64,000 bases of DNA from Fibrobacter sp. UWB16 (GTDB taxonomy: Bacteria > Fibrobacterota > Fibrobacteria > Fibrobacterales > Fibrobacteraceae), in NCBI RefSeq assembly GCF_900215325.1, contig NZ_OCMS01000002.1:310001-374000 (forward strand). Reading direction: 5' to 3'. The notes under the pieces were generated by a model, which was given only the letters and a program-made list of their open reading frames with translations, was not told the origin of the DNA and searched no databases. Made by a program: the position numbers and the translations under genes. The first letter of the stretch is position 1; each line of letters starts with the position of its first letter. This document shows, piece by piece, positions 15,704 to 24,184 of this stretch.

Positions 15704-17485
15704 TTATTGATTATCCGCTTGATCGACGGGTACAATCTCCCAAAGAGCGCTTACTCCTGCGGCAACAATAAGGTTGCTTGGGGGGGCATACGGGTTTTCT
15801 GCCGTAGGGAAGTTCGTCCAGTGCTTGGTCGAGAACTGGTAGAATGTCGATGGCCTGTACATGAGGGGGAGTACAGGGACCGTTTCCATGAACAGTTTGT
15901 TGAGTTCCCGGTATGCCTGTACAAGGCTATCTTCATTGGTTATAGTGGGGATTTCTTTTAGGAGAATGTTTATGTCTTCATTCTGGAAACGCCCCTGGTT
16001 TACAAAAGTCTCTTCACCGACTGGTTTATAAGATATGGTGCTTAGCATCTGGTAGAACCTGTTCCATGGATTGGCGACGGAGTGTTCTGTCGGCGGAGTC
16101 TTCATGGCGAGGTCGAATGTTCCTCGGCGTAGATCCGAATCCCATATTGCGTAGTCGACAATCTTAGGTGTTGCTGTAATCCCTATCTCTGCAAACGATT
16201 CCACGACGACATTGATGGTTTCAACCCAGTCGTTCCAACCTTGCGTACACTCGATGGTGATATCCCGGATAGGCTTTTTCTTCTTGTCGAGGAGTTTCCC
16301 GTCGGCGTTCCAGGAATAGCCTGCTTCCGAGAGTATTTCTCTAGCTTTTTCGGTATTGTAGCTGTAGCCGAACTCGTCGGCATCTTCTTTGTTGAAATAC
16401 TTCTTTTCTAGGCCAAATGGGAGGATGAACCCGGGCTGCATGGCGGGGGTGTAGTTCGAAAGTGCGCGAGCCTTGATTTTATCGAAGTCAATCGAGTGGG
16501 CTAGGGCTCGTCTAAAGCTTACGTTGTTGAACGGTTCCTTGGTGACCGCAACGACCAAGGCCGTAATGGTTGCAGGAAGCTGGTACGGTTCTTCGCGACT
16601 CCAGGCGCGGATGCTGTCTTTGGCCTTTTCCCAGATTCTAGGCAAGTAGATGGAAGAAACGTCCAGGTTTCCTCGGGTCATGGCATTGTTGAAGTTGTCA
16701 TTCTTGTCGTAAATGGGGTGAATGATATACTTGGGTGCCGGTTTTCTGCCACCGTATTTGCTGGATCTCCAGTAGTTTTCGCTGCGCTTGAGCACAATTT
16801 GGTCCGGAGAATAATTGGCTAAGGTATAGGGCCCCGATGCGACCGGTTGAACGTCGTTCTTGAATTCGAGAATCTTCTCCATGTTGTAGCTCTTGCCGGT
16901 CTTGGCGGACTTGAGCAAAGGCTCGAATACGGACTTGGGGAGGATCGATGTCTCGGCAATGGCATTCAGAACCATGAGCGGATTCTTGTTTTCCGTCAGG
17001 TGGAACGAAATATGATTGTCGCCATCGTCTGTAACGGTCTTGATGTATTTCCAGTTGTTGTGGTGGGCTGTTGGCAGGATAGAATCCATCTTGAAGGTGT
17101 AAATAACATCTTCAGTCGTGATTTTTTCGCCATTGTTCCACTTGGCTTGCGAATTTAAGTGGACCGTAATGCAGGAATCCGTTTGACTATAGGAATCGGC
17201 TAGCATTGGATCCAGCTTGCCTGTCAGTTGGTTAAAGGCAAGCAAGGATTCGTACATCAGCCGGATGTTTCCATCCGATGGAAAGTTTGGGTCGGGGTCG
17301 AGCGGATTGAAAGTCGCTGGAGGGGACCAGTCGAAACCGCCTACGTAAAGAGTTTCGTTTCGCGGGTATTCAGATGTTTTTGTCTTGATGTTTTTGGTGT
17401 TATCGTCCTTGCAACCTGTTGCCAGGAGTGCTACCGCTATGGAGAGGTAGCAAAGAGGGGCAACTTTTTTGAAATGGACGCTCAT
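15704..17485 (-). CDS. Family 5 solute-binding lipoprotein (oligopeptide/dipeptide type)
   Basis: 593 residues. It starts with a lipoprotein signal (LSIAVALLATGC) and continues as an SBP_bac_5 protein: LYVGGFDWSPPATFNPLDP, IRLMYESLLAFN, WNNGEKITTEDVIYTF and VSFRRALAHSIDF are the conserved blocks. Such proteins bind peptides, oligosaccharides or nickel for an ABC importer. No permease or ATPase gene is adjacent, so it either works with a transporter elsewhere or serves as a sensor partner for the two-component system upstream. A palindrome ACTAAATTTTAGT (17541-17553) lies just before the gene and could be an operator. Confidence 0.87.
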   Translation of the reverse strand: MSVHFKKVAPLCYLSIAVALLATGCKDDNTKNIKTKTSEYPRNETLYVGGFDWSPPATFNPLDPDPNFPSDGNIRLMYESLLAFNQLTGKLDPMLADSYSQTDSCITVHLNSQAKWNNGEKITTEDVIYTFKMDSILPTAHHNNWKYIKTVTDDGDNHISFHLTENKNPLMVLNAIAETSILPKSVFEPLLKSAKTGKSYNMEKILEFKNDVQPVASGPYTLANYSPDQIVLKRSENYWRSSKYGGRKPAPKYIIHPIYDKNDNFNNAMTRGNLDVSSIYLPRIWEKAKDSIRAWSREEPYQLPATITALVVAVTKEPFNNVSFRRALAHSIDFDKIKARALSNYTPAMQPGFILPFGLEKKYFNKEDADEFGYSYNTEKAREILSEAGYSWNADGKLLDKKKKPIRDITIECTQGWNDWVETINVVVESFAEIGITATPKIVDYAIWDSDLRRGTFDLAMKTPPTEHSVANPWNRFYQMLSTISYKPVGEETFVNQGRFQNEDINILLKEIPTITNEDSLVQAYRELNKLFMETVPVLPLMYRPSTFYQFSTKHWTNFPTAENPYAPPSNLIVAAGVSALWEIVPVDQADNQ

Positions 17486-17540
17486 TCTTTTCCTGCAAAA
17501 CTTAATGCAGAAAATGTAGTGAGATTTTCTTAAAATGACT

Positions 17541-17553
17541 ACTAAATTTTAGT
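17541..17553. promoter_or_regulatory. Short palindrome upstream of the solute-binding protein gene
   Basis: ACTAAA-T-TTTAGT is a perfect 6-1-6 palindrome in the 83-base gap between two minus-strand genes. It could be a binding site, but AT-rich palindromes of this size also arise by chance. Confidence 0.3.
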
Positions 17554-17568
17554 TTACTATAGTCCAAG

Positions 17569-20100
17569 TTAGAGCGGAAATGCGTAAAGGACCCGCTTGG
17601 GGGAAGCGCTATATAAGGTATGGTTTAAAATAAATGGTGTGCCGGCTCCACCGGGGGTGTTGAATGTCTTTACGACCTTTCCGTCTTTGAGCGAAAGAGC
17701 GATGATTTCGTTTCCTTGGTCAATCCAGGCCTTGCCATCGTAAATAAACGGCTTGGAGAAAACGGATTTTTTCCCTTGATATTTCCAAAGCGGCGTTCCG
17801 ATGTTAGAATAAAGAAGAATGGACTGGTCGGCAAGCGAGATAATGATCTTGTTCTCGTTTTGATCGCGGAGCAACTGCATGGAAATGATGGGGTATTCCA
17901 TGAGGACCTGTGTCGGGCTAAAATCCTTTCGCTTTGTATTTTGAAGAAATAGCTTGTTTGTGCTGGAAACGAGTACGATTGTCGAGTCGATTCCATCCAT
18001 GGCGGTGATGTTGACTTGAACTTTGTTCGTTGAATTGTCTATGGTAAGTCCGTTGTCGTCATTGAGCCGCATCAGTTCTCCGTCGAGGTTGCAGAGCTGT
18101 AGGTTGCGGGAAAGCTTTACGACATGGAACGGCATGGAATAGACTTTGCGCGACCAGACGATGCTGTTGTTGGAGCGTGATATCTTGAGTAAAAATCCAT
18201 TCCAGGTTGAAGCGTATATGTAGTCCCCGCTAATCGTGAAGTTGAAAGCCTTGCCTGGCAATTGAATGGGCTTGTTGAACAAGTCCTTGTTCATGTCGTA
18301 GATGTGCATCTGGTACCCAGTCGAAATGACGATGGTATTCTCGTCAGACTGGATGACAGGGGCGTTCCCGATTTTTCCGATATACTTGCTCCAGCGCTGT
18401 TCTCCGTTTTCTGTATTGATACAGATGAGCTGTTCTGTAGCAGGGTCAACAGTATAGAGGTTCTTTTTGGAACCGAGGAGCTGCGGGTAAACTGTTTTGG
18501 GAGATACATTTAGCTGGCTTGCAAAGTTTGCACCAACGGCTTTGCTGTAATACCTCAAAACGATGCGTGCAATTTGCGGACTGCCAGTAGAGAGTCGAAC
18601 GGCTTCGGCCCATGCCTTTTGGCGATCCTTTTCAGACGCCTTTTCGCGTTCTAGATTGAATGCCTTTAAAAAATGGGCTTCGGCATTGCCTGGTTCTTGC
18701 TGAATAATCGAATCCAGGAGTGGCGTGATGTTATCCCAGAGCTTTCGCTGGGCTCTATGGACGGCTTGGGACGCAAGCTTGCTGGAATAAAGCGGGCGTT
18801 GTCCATAGTAATGGGCGTCAATGGCGTAAATTCGCTTGTTGTCGAACGGTACGTATATGAATCGCCTTTTGGCAATTGGGCTTGTCATTGGAGCTTTGGC
18901 AAGGTTAAAGCCCCATAAGGGACTGAGTAACGTATCGACGGTGATGACGGAACCTTCGTTAGAGAATAGTCCGAGTGTTCCCTGAGCGAGAGGGTAGATG
19001 TTTGAAGCGTTTGCACGGACGGCAGAACGGATTGAACCTGTTGCTTGGCTGTAGAGGGTGATTTTTCCGGAGGCTTCGAGCGTGACGATGTTGTTTTCGA
19101 AAGCCTGAATGCTTTCAATGTTTCCAACGGAGACCTTCCACAGAGGTTTCTTGGTATCTTGTAACGTATAGCAGAAAAGTTCGTTTCCAGAAACTAGATA
19201 AATGTAGTTCTTATGGACATATGTTTTCTGGATATTGTCGTATTGAGCAATTGTGAAAGCTTCGGTTGCAGAACTTGCCGAAATGAAATGGAGGGCGTTA
19301 TCCGAGCAGTTCAAGATAAAGTTGTCATTGATGAATTGCTCGCTTTGCAATTGGCACGACGTGTAGTCGGCTGTCCCTTTGTTGAGGGCTCCTTTGCGGT
19401 CAAGAATGTAGAACTCTTTTTCTGTGATGGCTATGGCTGTTCCATTTACGGCGGTGAACTGTGAAATATTCTTGATTTCAAAGGAGGTTATCTGATTGGG
19501 CGCGTTGTGGGGCTTGTAAAAGAGGGAATCGCGTGTGGCGTTTTGGTACCACATTCCTTCAGAATTGATATACAGCAGGTGGTCGTTTTCATTGAGCTTC
19601 GTGCCGATTTCAATAATCATGCCACTTTCAATTTTGGCAATGTGGCCGTTTTCAAATAGAATGTTGGCGTTCTTGCCTTCAAAAAAATGACGGATGGGGC
19701 TGCGGAGCGGAATGGTCTTTTGCAAAAGCCTTTCCGGGGCATAGCTTGTGGCCGCATCGCGCTTGGCAAGCCAGTAGGCCTTGCTTGTCGTCTTTGTATA
19801 TGCTTGGCTTCGGCTGTAAAAGTGGTTTGCCTGAGCTTTGTTGTTTGCCAAGTCGTAAATTTTTCCGAGGTAGAAAAATGCAGATTCCTTATCGTCGTTG
19901 TCACCTTGACGGGAAATTTTTTCGAGCAATCGGATGGACTCGTCTACTTCACCCTTCATTTCGAAGAGGTAAATGGCTTCTTGGAGTTGCGAAGCCATCT
20001 TGTTTGCCATCGCTTGACTAGAAAACAAAGTGCAGAGGGCGAGGATTGTCAGAACCCACGCCTTGCTAAAGATGTTTCCTTTTTGCAAGTGATTACGCAT
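17569..20100 (-). CDS. Exported TPR / beta-propeller (PQQ-like) protein
   Basis: About 843 residues from ATG 20100, whose ATGCGTAA overlaps the stop of the response-regulator gene; the frame is open seven codons further. A signal peptide ends near SSQAMA. Residues 35-115 contain TPR-like helices (YLGKIYDLANNKAQANHFY). Residues 120-430 and 520-840 look like blades of a WD40/PQQ propeller with repeats such as NGEQRWSKYIG, NSIVWSRKV and GTPLWKYQG. A TPR stretch near 460-510 links them. It is probably a periplasmic or surface scaffold. Its tight coupling to a sensor kinase and regulator suggests it helps sense, or is controlled by, the same envelope signal. The function is unknown. Confidence 0.75.
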   Translation of the reverse strand: MRNHLQKGNIFSKAWVLTILALCTLFSSQAMANKMASQLQEAIYLFEMKGEVDESIRLLEKISRQGDNDDKESAFFYLGKIYDLANNKAQANHFYSRSQAYTKTTSKAYWLAKRDAATSYAPERLLQKTIPLRSPIRHFFEGKNANILFENGHIAKIESGMIIEIGTKLNENDHLLYINSEGMWYQNATRDSLFYKPHNAPNQITSFEIKNISQFTAVNGTAIAITEKEFYILDRKGALNKGTADYTSCQLQSEQFINDNFILNCSDNALHFISASSATEAFTIAQYDNIQKTYVHKNYIYLVSGNELFCYTLQDTKKPLWKVSVGNIESIQAFENNIVTLEASGKITLYSQATGSIRSAVRANASNIYPLAQGTLGLFSNEGSVITVDTLLSPLWGFNLAKAPMTSPIAKRRFIYVPFDNKRIYAIDAHYYGQRPLYSSKLASQAVHRAQRKLWDNITPLLDSIIQQEPGNAEAHFLKAFNLEREKASEKDRQKAWAEAVRLSTGSPQIARIVLRYYSKAVGANFASQLNVSPKTVYPQLLGSKKNLYTVDPATEQLICINTENGEQRWSKYIGKIGNAPVIQSDENTIVISTGYQMHIYDMNKDLFNKPIQLPGKAFNFTISGDYIYASTWNGFLLKISRSNNSIVWSRKVYSMPFHVVKLSRNLQLCNLDGELMRLNDDNGLTIDNSTNKVQVNITAMDGIDSTIVLVSSTNKLFLQNTKRKDFSPTQVLMEYPIISMQLLRDQNENKIIISLADQSILLYSNIGTPLWKYQGKKSVFSKPFIYDGKAWIDQGNEIIALSLKDGKVVKTFNTPGGAGTPFILNHTLYSASPKRVLYAFPL

Positions 20101-20815
20101 CGAACTTGTAGCCTGCTCCACGGATAGAAAGGATGATTTTCGGATTTGCCTGGTCGTCTTCGAGTTTACGCCTCAAGTTCACGATATGGTTGTCAATCGT
20201 GCGTGTTGAAGGCATATTCTCGGGAGTGTAGCCCCAGAGATCCTGCAACAAATCTTCGCGCAAGACGACTTCGCCACGACGCTGCCAGAAATATTTGAGG
20301 ATCTGGAATTCTCGTGTGGATAGCTCCAGCGGAACGCCTGCCTTTGTAGCGACGAATTTCTTGAAGTCCAAGTGGATGTCGGCAAAATCGACGGCATCGA
20401 CAGATGCGAGCTGCTTTGTCGGGGTTGCTTGTGCCTGCAAGTCGATACGGCGGAGGAACGCCTTCACGCGAGCCAAAAGTTCTAGAATTGAGAACGGCTT
20501 TGTCACGTAGTCATCGGCGCCCATGTCGAGCCCTGCGACTTTGCTCGTTTCTTCGGTCTTTGCGGTAAGCATGATGATGATGCATTCCGGGTGCTTCTTG
20601 CGAATGATGCGGCAGACTTCAAAACCGCTCTTCTTGGGGAGCATCACGTCCAGCAAAATGAGGTGCGGCTGGAACGAGTCTGTCTTTGCTATGGCTTCTT
20701 CGCCGTCGCATGCCGTTTCGACTTCATAGTTTTCGAGCTCGAAGTTATCCTGGAGCCCAAGCCGGATGATTTCTTCGTCTTCAACAATGAGGATTCTGTG
20801 TTGCTGCATAATCAT
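20093..20815 (-). CDS. OmpR/PhoB-family response regulator
   Basis: 240 residues. The receiver domain has ILIVEDEE (acidic pocket), LILLDVMLP with the phosphoacceptor Asp near residue 55, the Thr of MLTAK and the Lys of YVTKPFS. The C-terminal winged helix (about residues 145-240) has ELSTREFQILKYF and IDNHIVNLRRKLE, the DNA-recognition pattern of OmpR-family proteins. Its start overlaps the kinase stop as ATGA and its stop overlaps the propeller gene. It is therefore a cognate partner of the upstream kinase. Target promoters are not identified. Confidence 0.93.
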   Translation of the reverse strand: MIMQQHRILIVEDEEIIRLGLQDNFELENYEVETACDGEEAIAKTDSFQPHLILLDVMLPKKSGFEVCRIIRKKHPECIIIMLTAKTEETSKVAGLDMGADDYVTKPFSILELLARVKAFLRRIDLQAQATPTKQLASVDAVDFADIHLDFKKFVATKAGVPLELSTREFQILKYFWQRRGEVVLREDLLQDLWGYTPENMPSTRTIDNHIVNLRRKLEDDQANPKIILSIRGAGYKFDA

Positions 20816-22860
20816 TCTGCCTTTTTGAATCTTACGGTGAAAGTGGAGCCCTTGCCGGGTTTGCTGGTGAGTGAGATGGTTGCCTTGTGCGTTTCTGCCA
20901 CGCGTTTGACGATGGCAAGCCCAAGTCCGGAACCTTTTGTGCTGCGGGTCATCTCATCGCCGACTCTATAAAAATCATTAAATATATTTTTTTGCTCCGA
21001 AGACGGGATGCCTATGCCGGTATCTGCTACGGAGAAAACGACTCTGTCTTCGTCAGGGGCGACCGTTATGGTGATGTCGCCTGGAGCATTTGTGTATTTA
21101 ATGGCATTTTCGATAAGGTTCTGTACCAAGCTGTAAAGAGCTGTGTAATCGCCAATGACAAATAAGCTTGGTTCAATTTTGGTATGGAACAAAAGTCCTT
21201 TTTCGACGCCAATGTCTTCTACGTTATCGAAAACCTTCTGGACACATGCAGAAAAGTCTAGCTTTTCCCAATGGAAACCGCCCTTGCCATGTTCCATGCG
21301 CGTGTAGTTCAAAATGGCGCCTATCAAGTTTTCCAGACGTGTCGCTTCCTTGCCGATAAGGCCGGAATATTCCTGCACTTTTTCGACTTTTTGCACACGG
21401 CCGCGAGCCATCATTTCGGCAAACATCTTGATGGATGTCAGCGGCGTCTTGAGTTCGTGCGACACGCTCGAAAGGAAGTTCGCCTTCATGGCTAAAAGCT
21501 TATGTTCTTGCGTGAGGAAGCGGAACATTACGATGGAGCCAAGAAGCACGGTAATGAGCGAGAATGACAAAAGCCCGTACATGAGGAACATGCGCTTGCG
21601 CGTGTCGCGCTTGATTTCGCTTAATCCCTTTTCGTACAAGGTCAAATTCCATGATATGACTTTATCTAGAGTAACTTGCGTGAGGACGGCCGAACTGTCC
21701 GAGACGTGTCCGAGTATAAGCGTCTTGTCGGAACCTTCAGTGATGGAGTAGGGAATGCCCTTCCAGCCCTGGGCCGAAGTCTTGAGCTTGGAACGCATGC
21801 GTTCGCGGTATTCGTCGATGTTCACCTTGGCGAGAACCACCTGGTCACCAGAGAGGATCGGGTAGCTCATCTTGATGAACGTCGACTTGTTGTCGCTCAT
21901 GATGTCGATGCCGTTTTTGGACGTCGTTTCTTTGTTTAATAGCGACTGGACAATATCTTTGTTGCTAAAGAATATGTCCATATAGCCGAGCTGGCGGTTG
22001 AAGTTCTCTCTCAAGTTCCAAAACGCTTCGCGTTTTTCCTGGCTCAGGTTCTCGAAAGAAAGAATTTGCGTAAAGGCGGTTTCAAAGAAAAATTTTGCCG
22101 AAGGGAGGTTCTCGATGTTTTCGCTTTGCAAAAACTGGTTTAAGACCGCGATTGTGTAGTCTTCAGCTTCTTTGTGCTTCTTTTGCGCAACGAGAATTTC
22201 AAAGTGCAGCAAGTTGACGGAGCGAGTTAAGTCCGAGTGGAGGTAGCCTTGCTGGTGCGGGTGCTCCTCGAGAATGTTCAAGAGGCGGAGCGCTTCGTCG
22301 TAGTCCTTGGTCTTGTATGCGATACGCACAAGTCCAAGAATGTTCTGGATCTGGTCGTCCAGGTTTTCGAATGAAAAACGAAGCTGGCGTGCCGAACGCG
22401 AAAGGTTTGCCGGTTGCGGCATGGCCGAAGTGACTTCTTCGCGGAACAGCATCTTTTCGAAATGGCTTGCAATACTGTTCGAAAAGTCCGAAGTCTTTGA
22501 AAAATGCTTGGACGAAATGTCGGGGTAGATGAGCGTCCCGTTGTTGTACAGGAACATCGCTTCAATGCCGTTCACCGTCTTGAACTGAGTGGCATTTCCG
22601 AAGTCGAGCAAGCTATGGGGCTGTTCGTAAAGGTACAGTGAGGCCGACTTGACTTCCTGGAATATCTTGCTCTGTTCTTTGCTGATGGTCGATTCGCATT
22701 GTTCTCGGAATGTAGCAACGCTCTCGCTGAAGTTCTTTTGTGCAAGGTAAGCTTCGTTCTGGATGTTTCTCACACTCAAGAACGAGAGGATTGCCGTTGG
22801 TAAGACAATTCCCCCTGCAAAAAAGGAGAGAAAGAGAAGATTGCTACGTGATATCCGCAT
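20812..22860 (-). CDS. Membrane sensor histidine kinase
   Basis: 682 residues. One membrane helix near residues 8-28, then a large periplasmic sensor of about 390 residues that is largely helical in its middle (TPR-like heptads around 150-260), and a second helix (YGLLSFSLITVLLGSIVMF) near residue 430. The HisKA motif is SSVSHELKTPLTSIKMF; the ATPase has N box NLIENAIKY, G1 DTGIGIP and G2 GSGLGLAI. It should autophosphorylate on His and pass phosphate to the overlapping OmpR-type regulator. The 38-codon membrane peptide lies 14 bases upstream. The signal is unknown. Confidence 0.93.
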   Translation of the reverse strand: MRISRSNLLFLSFFAGGIVLPTAILSFLSVRNIQNEAYLAQKNFSESVATFREQCESTISKEQSKIFQEVKSASLYLYEQPHSLLDFGNATQFKTVNGIEAMFLYNNGTLIYPDISSKHFSKTSDFSNSIASHFEKMLFREEVTSAMPQPANLSRSARQLRFSFENLDDQIQNILGLVRIAYKTKDYDEALRLLNILEEHPHQQGYLHSDLTRSVNLLHFEILVAQKKHKEAEDYTIAVLNQFLQSENIENLPSAKFFFETAFTQILSFENLSQEKREAFWNLRENFNRQLGYMDIFFSNKDIVQSLLNKETTSKNGIDIMSDNKSTFIKMSYPILSGDQVVLAKVNIDEYRERMRSKLKTSAQGWKGIPYSITEGSDKTLILGHVSDSSAVLTQVTLDKVISWNLTLYEKGLSEIKRDTRKRMFLMYGLLSFSLITVLLGSIVMFRFLTQEHKLLAMKANFLSSVSHELKTPLTSIKMFAEMMARGRVQKVEKVQEYSGLIGKEATRLENLIGAILNYTRMEHGKGGFHWEKLDFSACVQKVFDNVEDIGVEKGLLFHTKIEPSLFVIGDYTALYSLVQNLIENAIKYTNAPGDITITVAPDEDRVVFSVADTGIGIPSSEQKNIFNDFYRVGDEMTRSTKGSGLGLAIVKRVAETHKATISLTSKPGKGSTFTVRFKKAE

Positions 22861-22874
22861 TGGCGTCCATTTCC

Positions 22875-22991
22875 TTAAAATGGAATATGCGCCGACAATT
22901 CAGGAAAAATCAGTATAAGGACACTTCCTGCCATGAGAATGGCTAGAAGTGAAATCGCAACGCCGATGATAATCAATAAGTTCTTTGTCAC
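22875..22991 (-). CDS. Small single-pass membrane protein, 38 residues
   Basis: A GTG start at 22991 overlaps the TGA stop of the LysM gene as GTGA. The frame encodes VTKN, then a hydrophobic helix of about 25 residues ([20 protein letters not shown] and onward), ending PELSAHIPF before TAA. The kinase ATG is 14 bases beyond its stop, so it fills the gap between two genes of one operon almost exactly. The stop-start overlap, the clean membrane helix with a positive N-terminus and the location support a real gene. No family is recognised. It may modulate the kinase or the LysM protein; that role is inference. Confidence 0.6.
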   Translation of the reverse strand: MTKNLLIIIGVAISLLAILMAGSVLILIFPELSAHIPF

Positions 22992-24145
22992 TGCGCCAAG
23001 TTCGCCTGATGGGTTACAGAAACCTTGTGTCCTACTTCAATGCGACGACTGTTCGAATAGACTTCGCGGACGAGTACTGTCGATTCGTTGTTGGTGGCTC
23101 TTGCGATTACACCGCGGCCAAGAAGTCTCGGCGGGAGTCCTGCATCGGATTTGTCTTCTTCCCAGATGGCAATGGCATCACCCGTGTTGAAGCCTTGCTT
23201 TGCACCCTTGTCGACCAGGATGTAGGCATAGGCGCCAATGATGAGCATCGGGTCCATGGTGTAACGGATCATAGCCATATCTTCGATTTTGGCTTCTGGA
23301 ATGGCTGTATAACCCGTAACGTTCAAGATATTGAGCGGCTGTTTGAGACGGGCCTTGGAGTGGTCCATCTTGATTTCTCTAAAGCTCTGGACAATCTTTG
23401 CTCTCGAAAGGGAATCGCCAATATCGGTAATTTTTGCATAGCCAGTGAGTCGGACCAGTGCAAAATTGTCATAGCTCTTGCCCTTGTGAGCCGGAACTTC
23501 GATTGCGCGGGCATCCAGAATTTCAATAAGGTCGCCCTTCTTGAGACTTGCATTTGTCTTGCGGCCGATCTTTACGACAACTTCAGATTCCGGGATATGG
23601 ATAATCGGTTCTTTCTTTTCGCCAGAGCGGATAGCAAAGAATCGCTCATCCTTTTTAATAGAATCAAGCGTGTAGATTTCGGGAGCGAGAATCTGGTAGT
23701 AGCCGTTGAAAATCTTCGGAGCCGGACGCTTCTTGTAAAGGTAGGTGTCCGCAGCTTTTTTCTTCTTGTGCTTCTTGTCCTTGTCGCGGAGGTTTCCAAG
23801 CATGTTTTCGAAGTCACCATTGCGGGCGTCACTTTCGTCGCAACCGACGGAGGTGATTCCCTTCGGCAAGTTGGAATCGGCGACAGCTGCTTCGCAGGGT
23901 CTCGTTTTGGGGAGACGGTAACTGTCATCCTTGATGCCTTCGCCTAAATAAATGGAGTCGCCCGGATAAATCCAGTGCGGGTCTTCAATGTGCCTGTTAT
24001 TTTCCCAGAGGTCCGGCCATGCGAACGGATCGTTTAAAAATTCGGCACTGATGTCCCAGAGGGTGTCGCCTTTTTTAACCACATAGGCGGATGCAATCAG
24101 AGCCGAAAGACCAAGACAGATCGAAGCACATTTTAAAAATCGCAT
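22988..24145 (-). CDS. LysM-domain envelope protein
   Basis: 385 residues. After a signal peptide ([15 protein letters not shown]), residues 20-70 form a LysM domain ([20 protein letters not shown], then [10 protein letters not shown]) that should bind peptidoglycan. A basic stretch KDKKHKKKK near residue 128 leads into a beta-rich C-terminal region with repeated strands ([38 protein letters not shown]), as in LysM proteins of the outer periplasm. It is upstream of, and coupled to, the small membrane peptide, kinase and regulator, which suggests cell-wall surveillance. Confidence 0.82.
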   Translation of the reverse strand: MRFLKCASICLGLSALIASAYVVKKGDTLWDISAEFLNDPFAWPDLWENNRHIEDPHWIYPGDSIYLGEGIKDDSYRLPKTRPCEAAVADSNLPKGITSVGCDESDARNGDFENMLGNLRDKDKKHKKKKAADTYLYKKRPAPKIFNGYYQILAPEIYTLDSIKKDERFFAIRSGEKKEPIIHIPESEVVVKIGRKTNASLKKGDLIEILDARAIEVPAHKGKSYDNFALVRLTGYAKITDIGDSLSRAKIVQSFREIKMDHSKARLKQPLNILNVTGYTAIPEAKIEDMAMIRYTMDPMLIIGAYAYILVDKGAKQGFNTGDAIAIWEEDKSDAGLPPRLLGRGVIARATNNESTVLVREVYSNSRRIEVGHKVSVTHQANLAQ

Positions 24146-24184
24146 ACGTTTCCCTAAGCAAAAATTTGGTATTTGTTAAATAAT

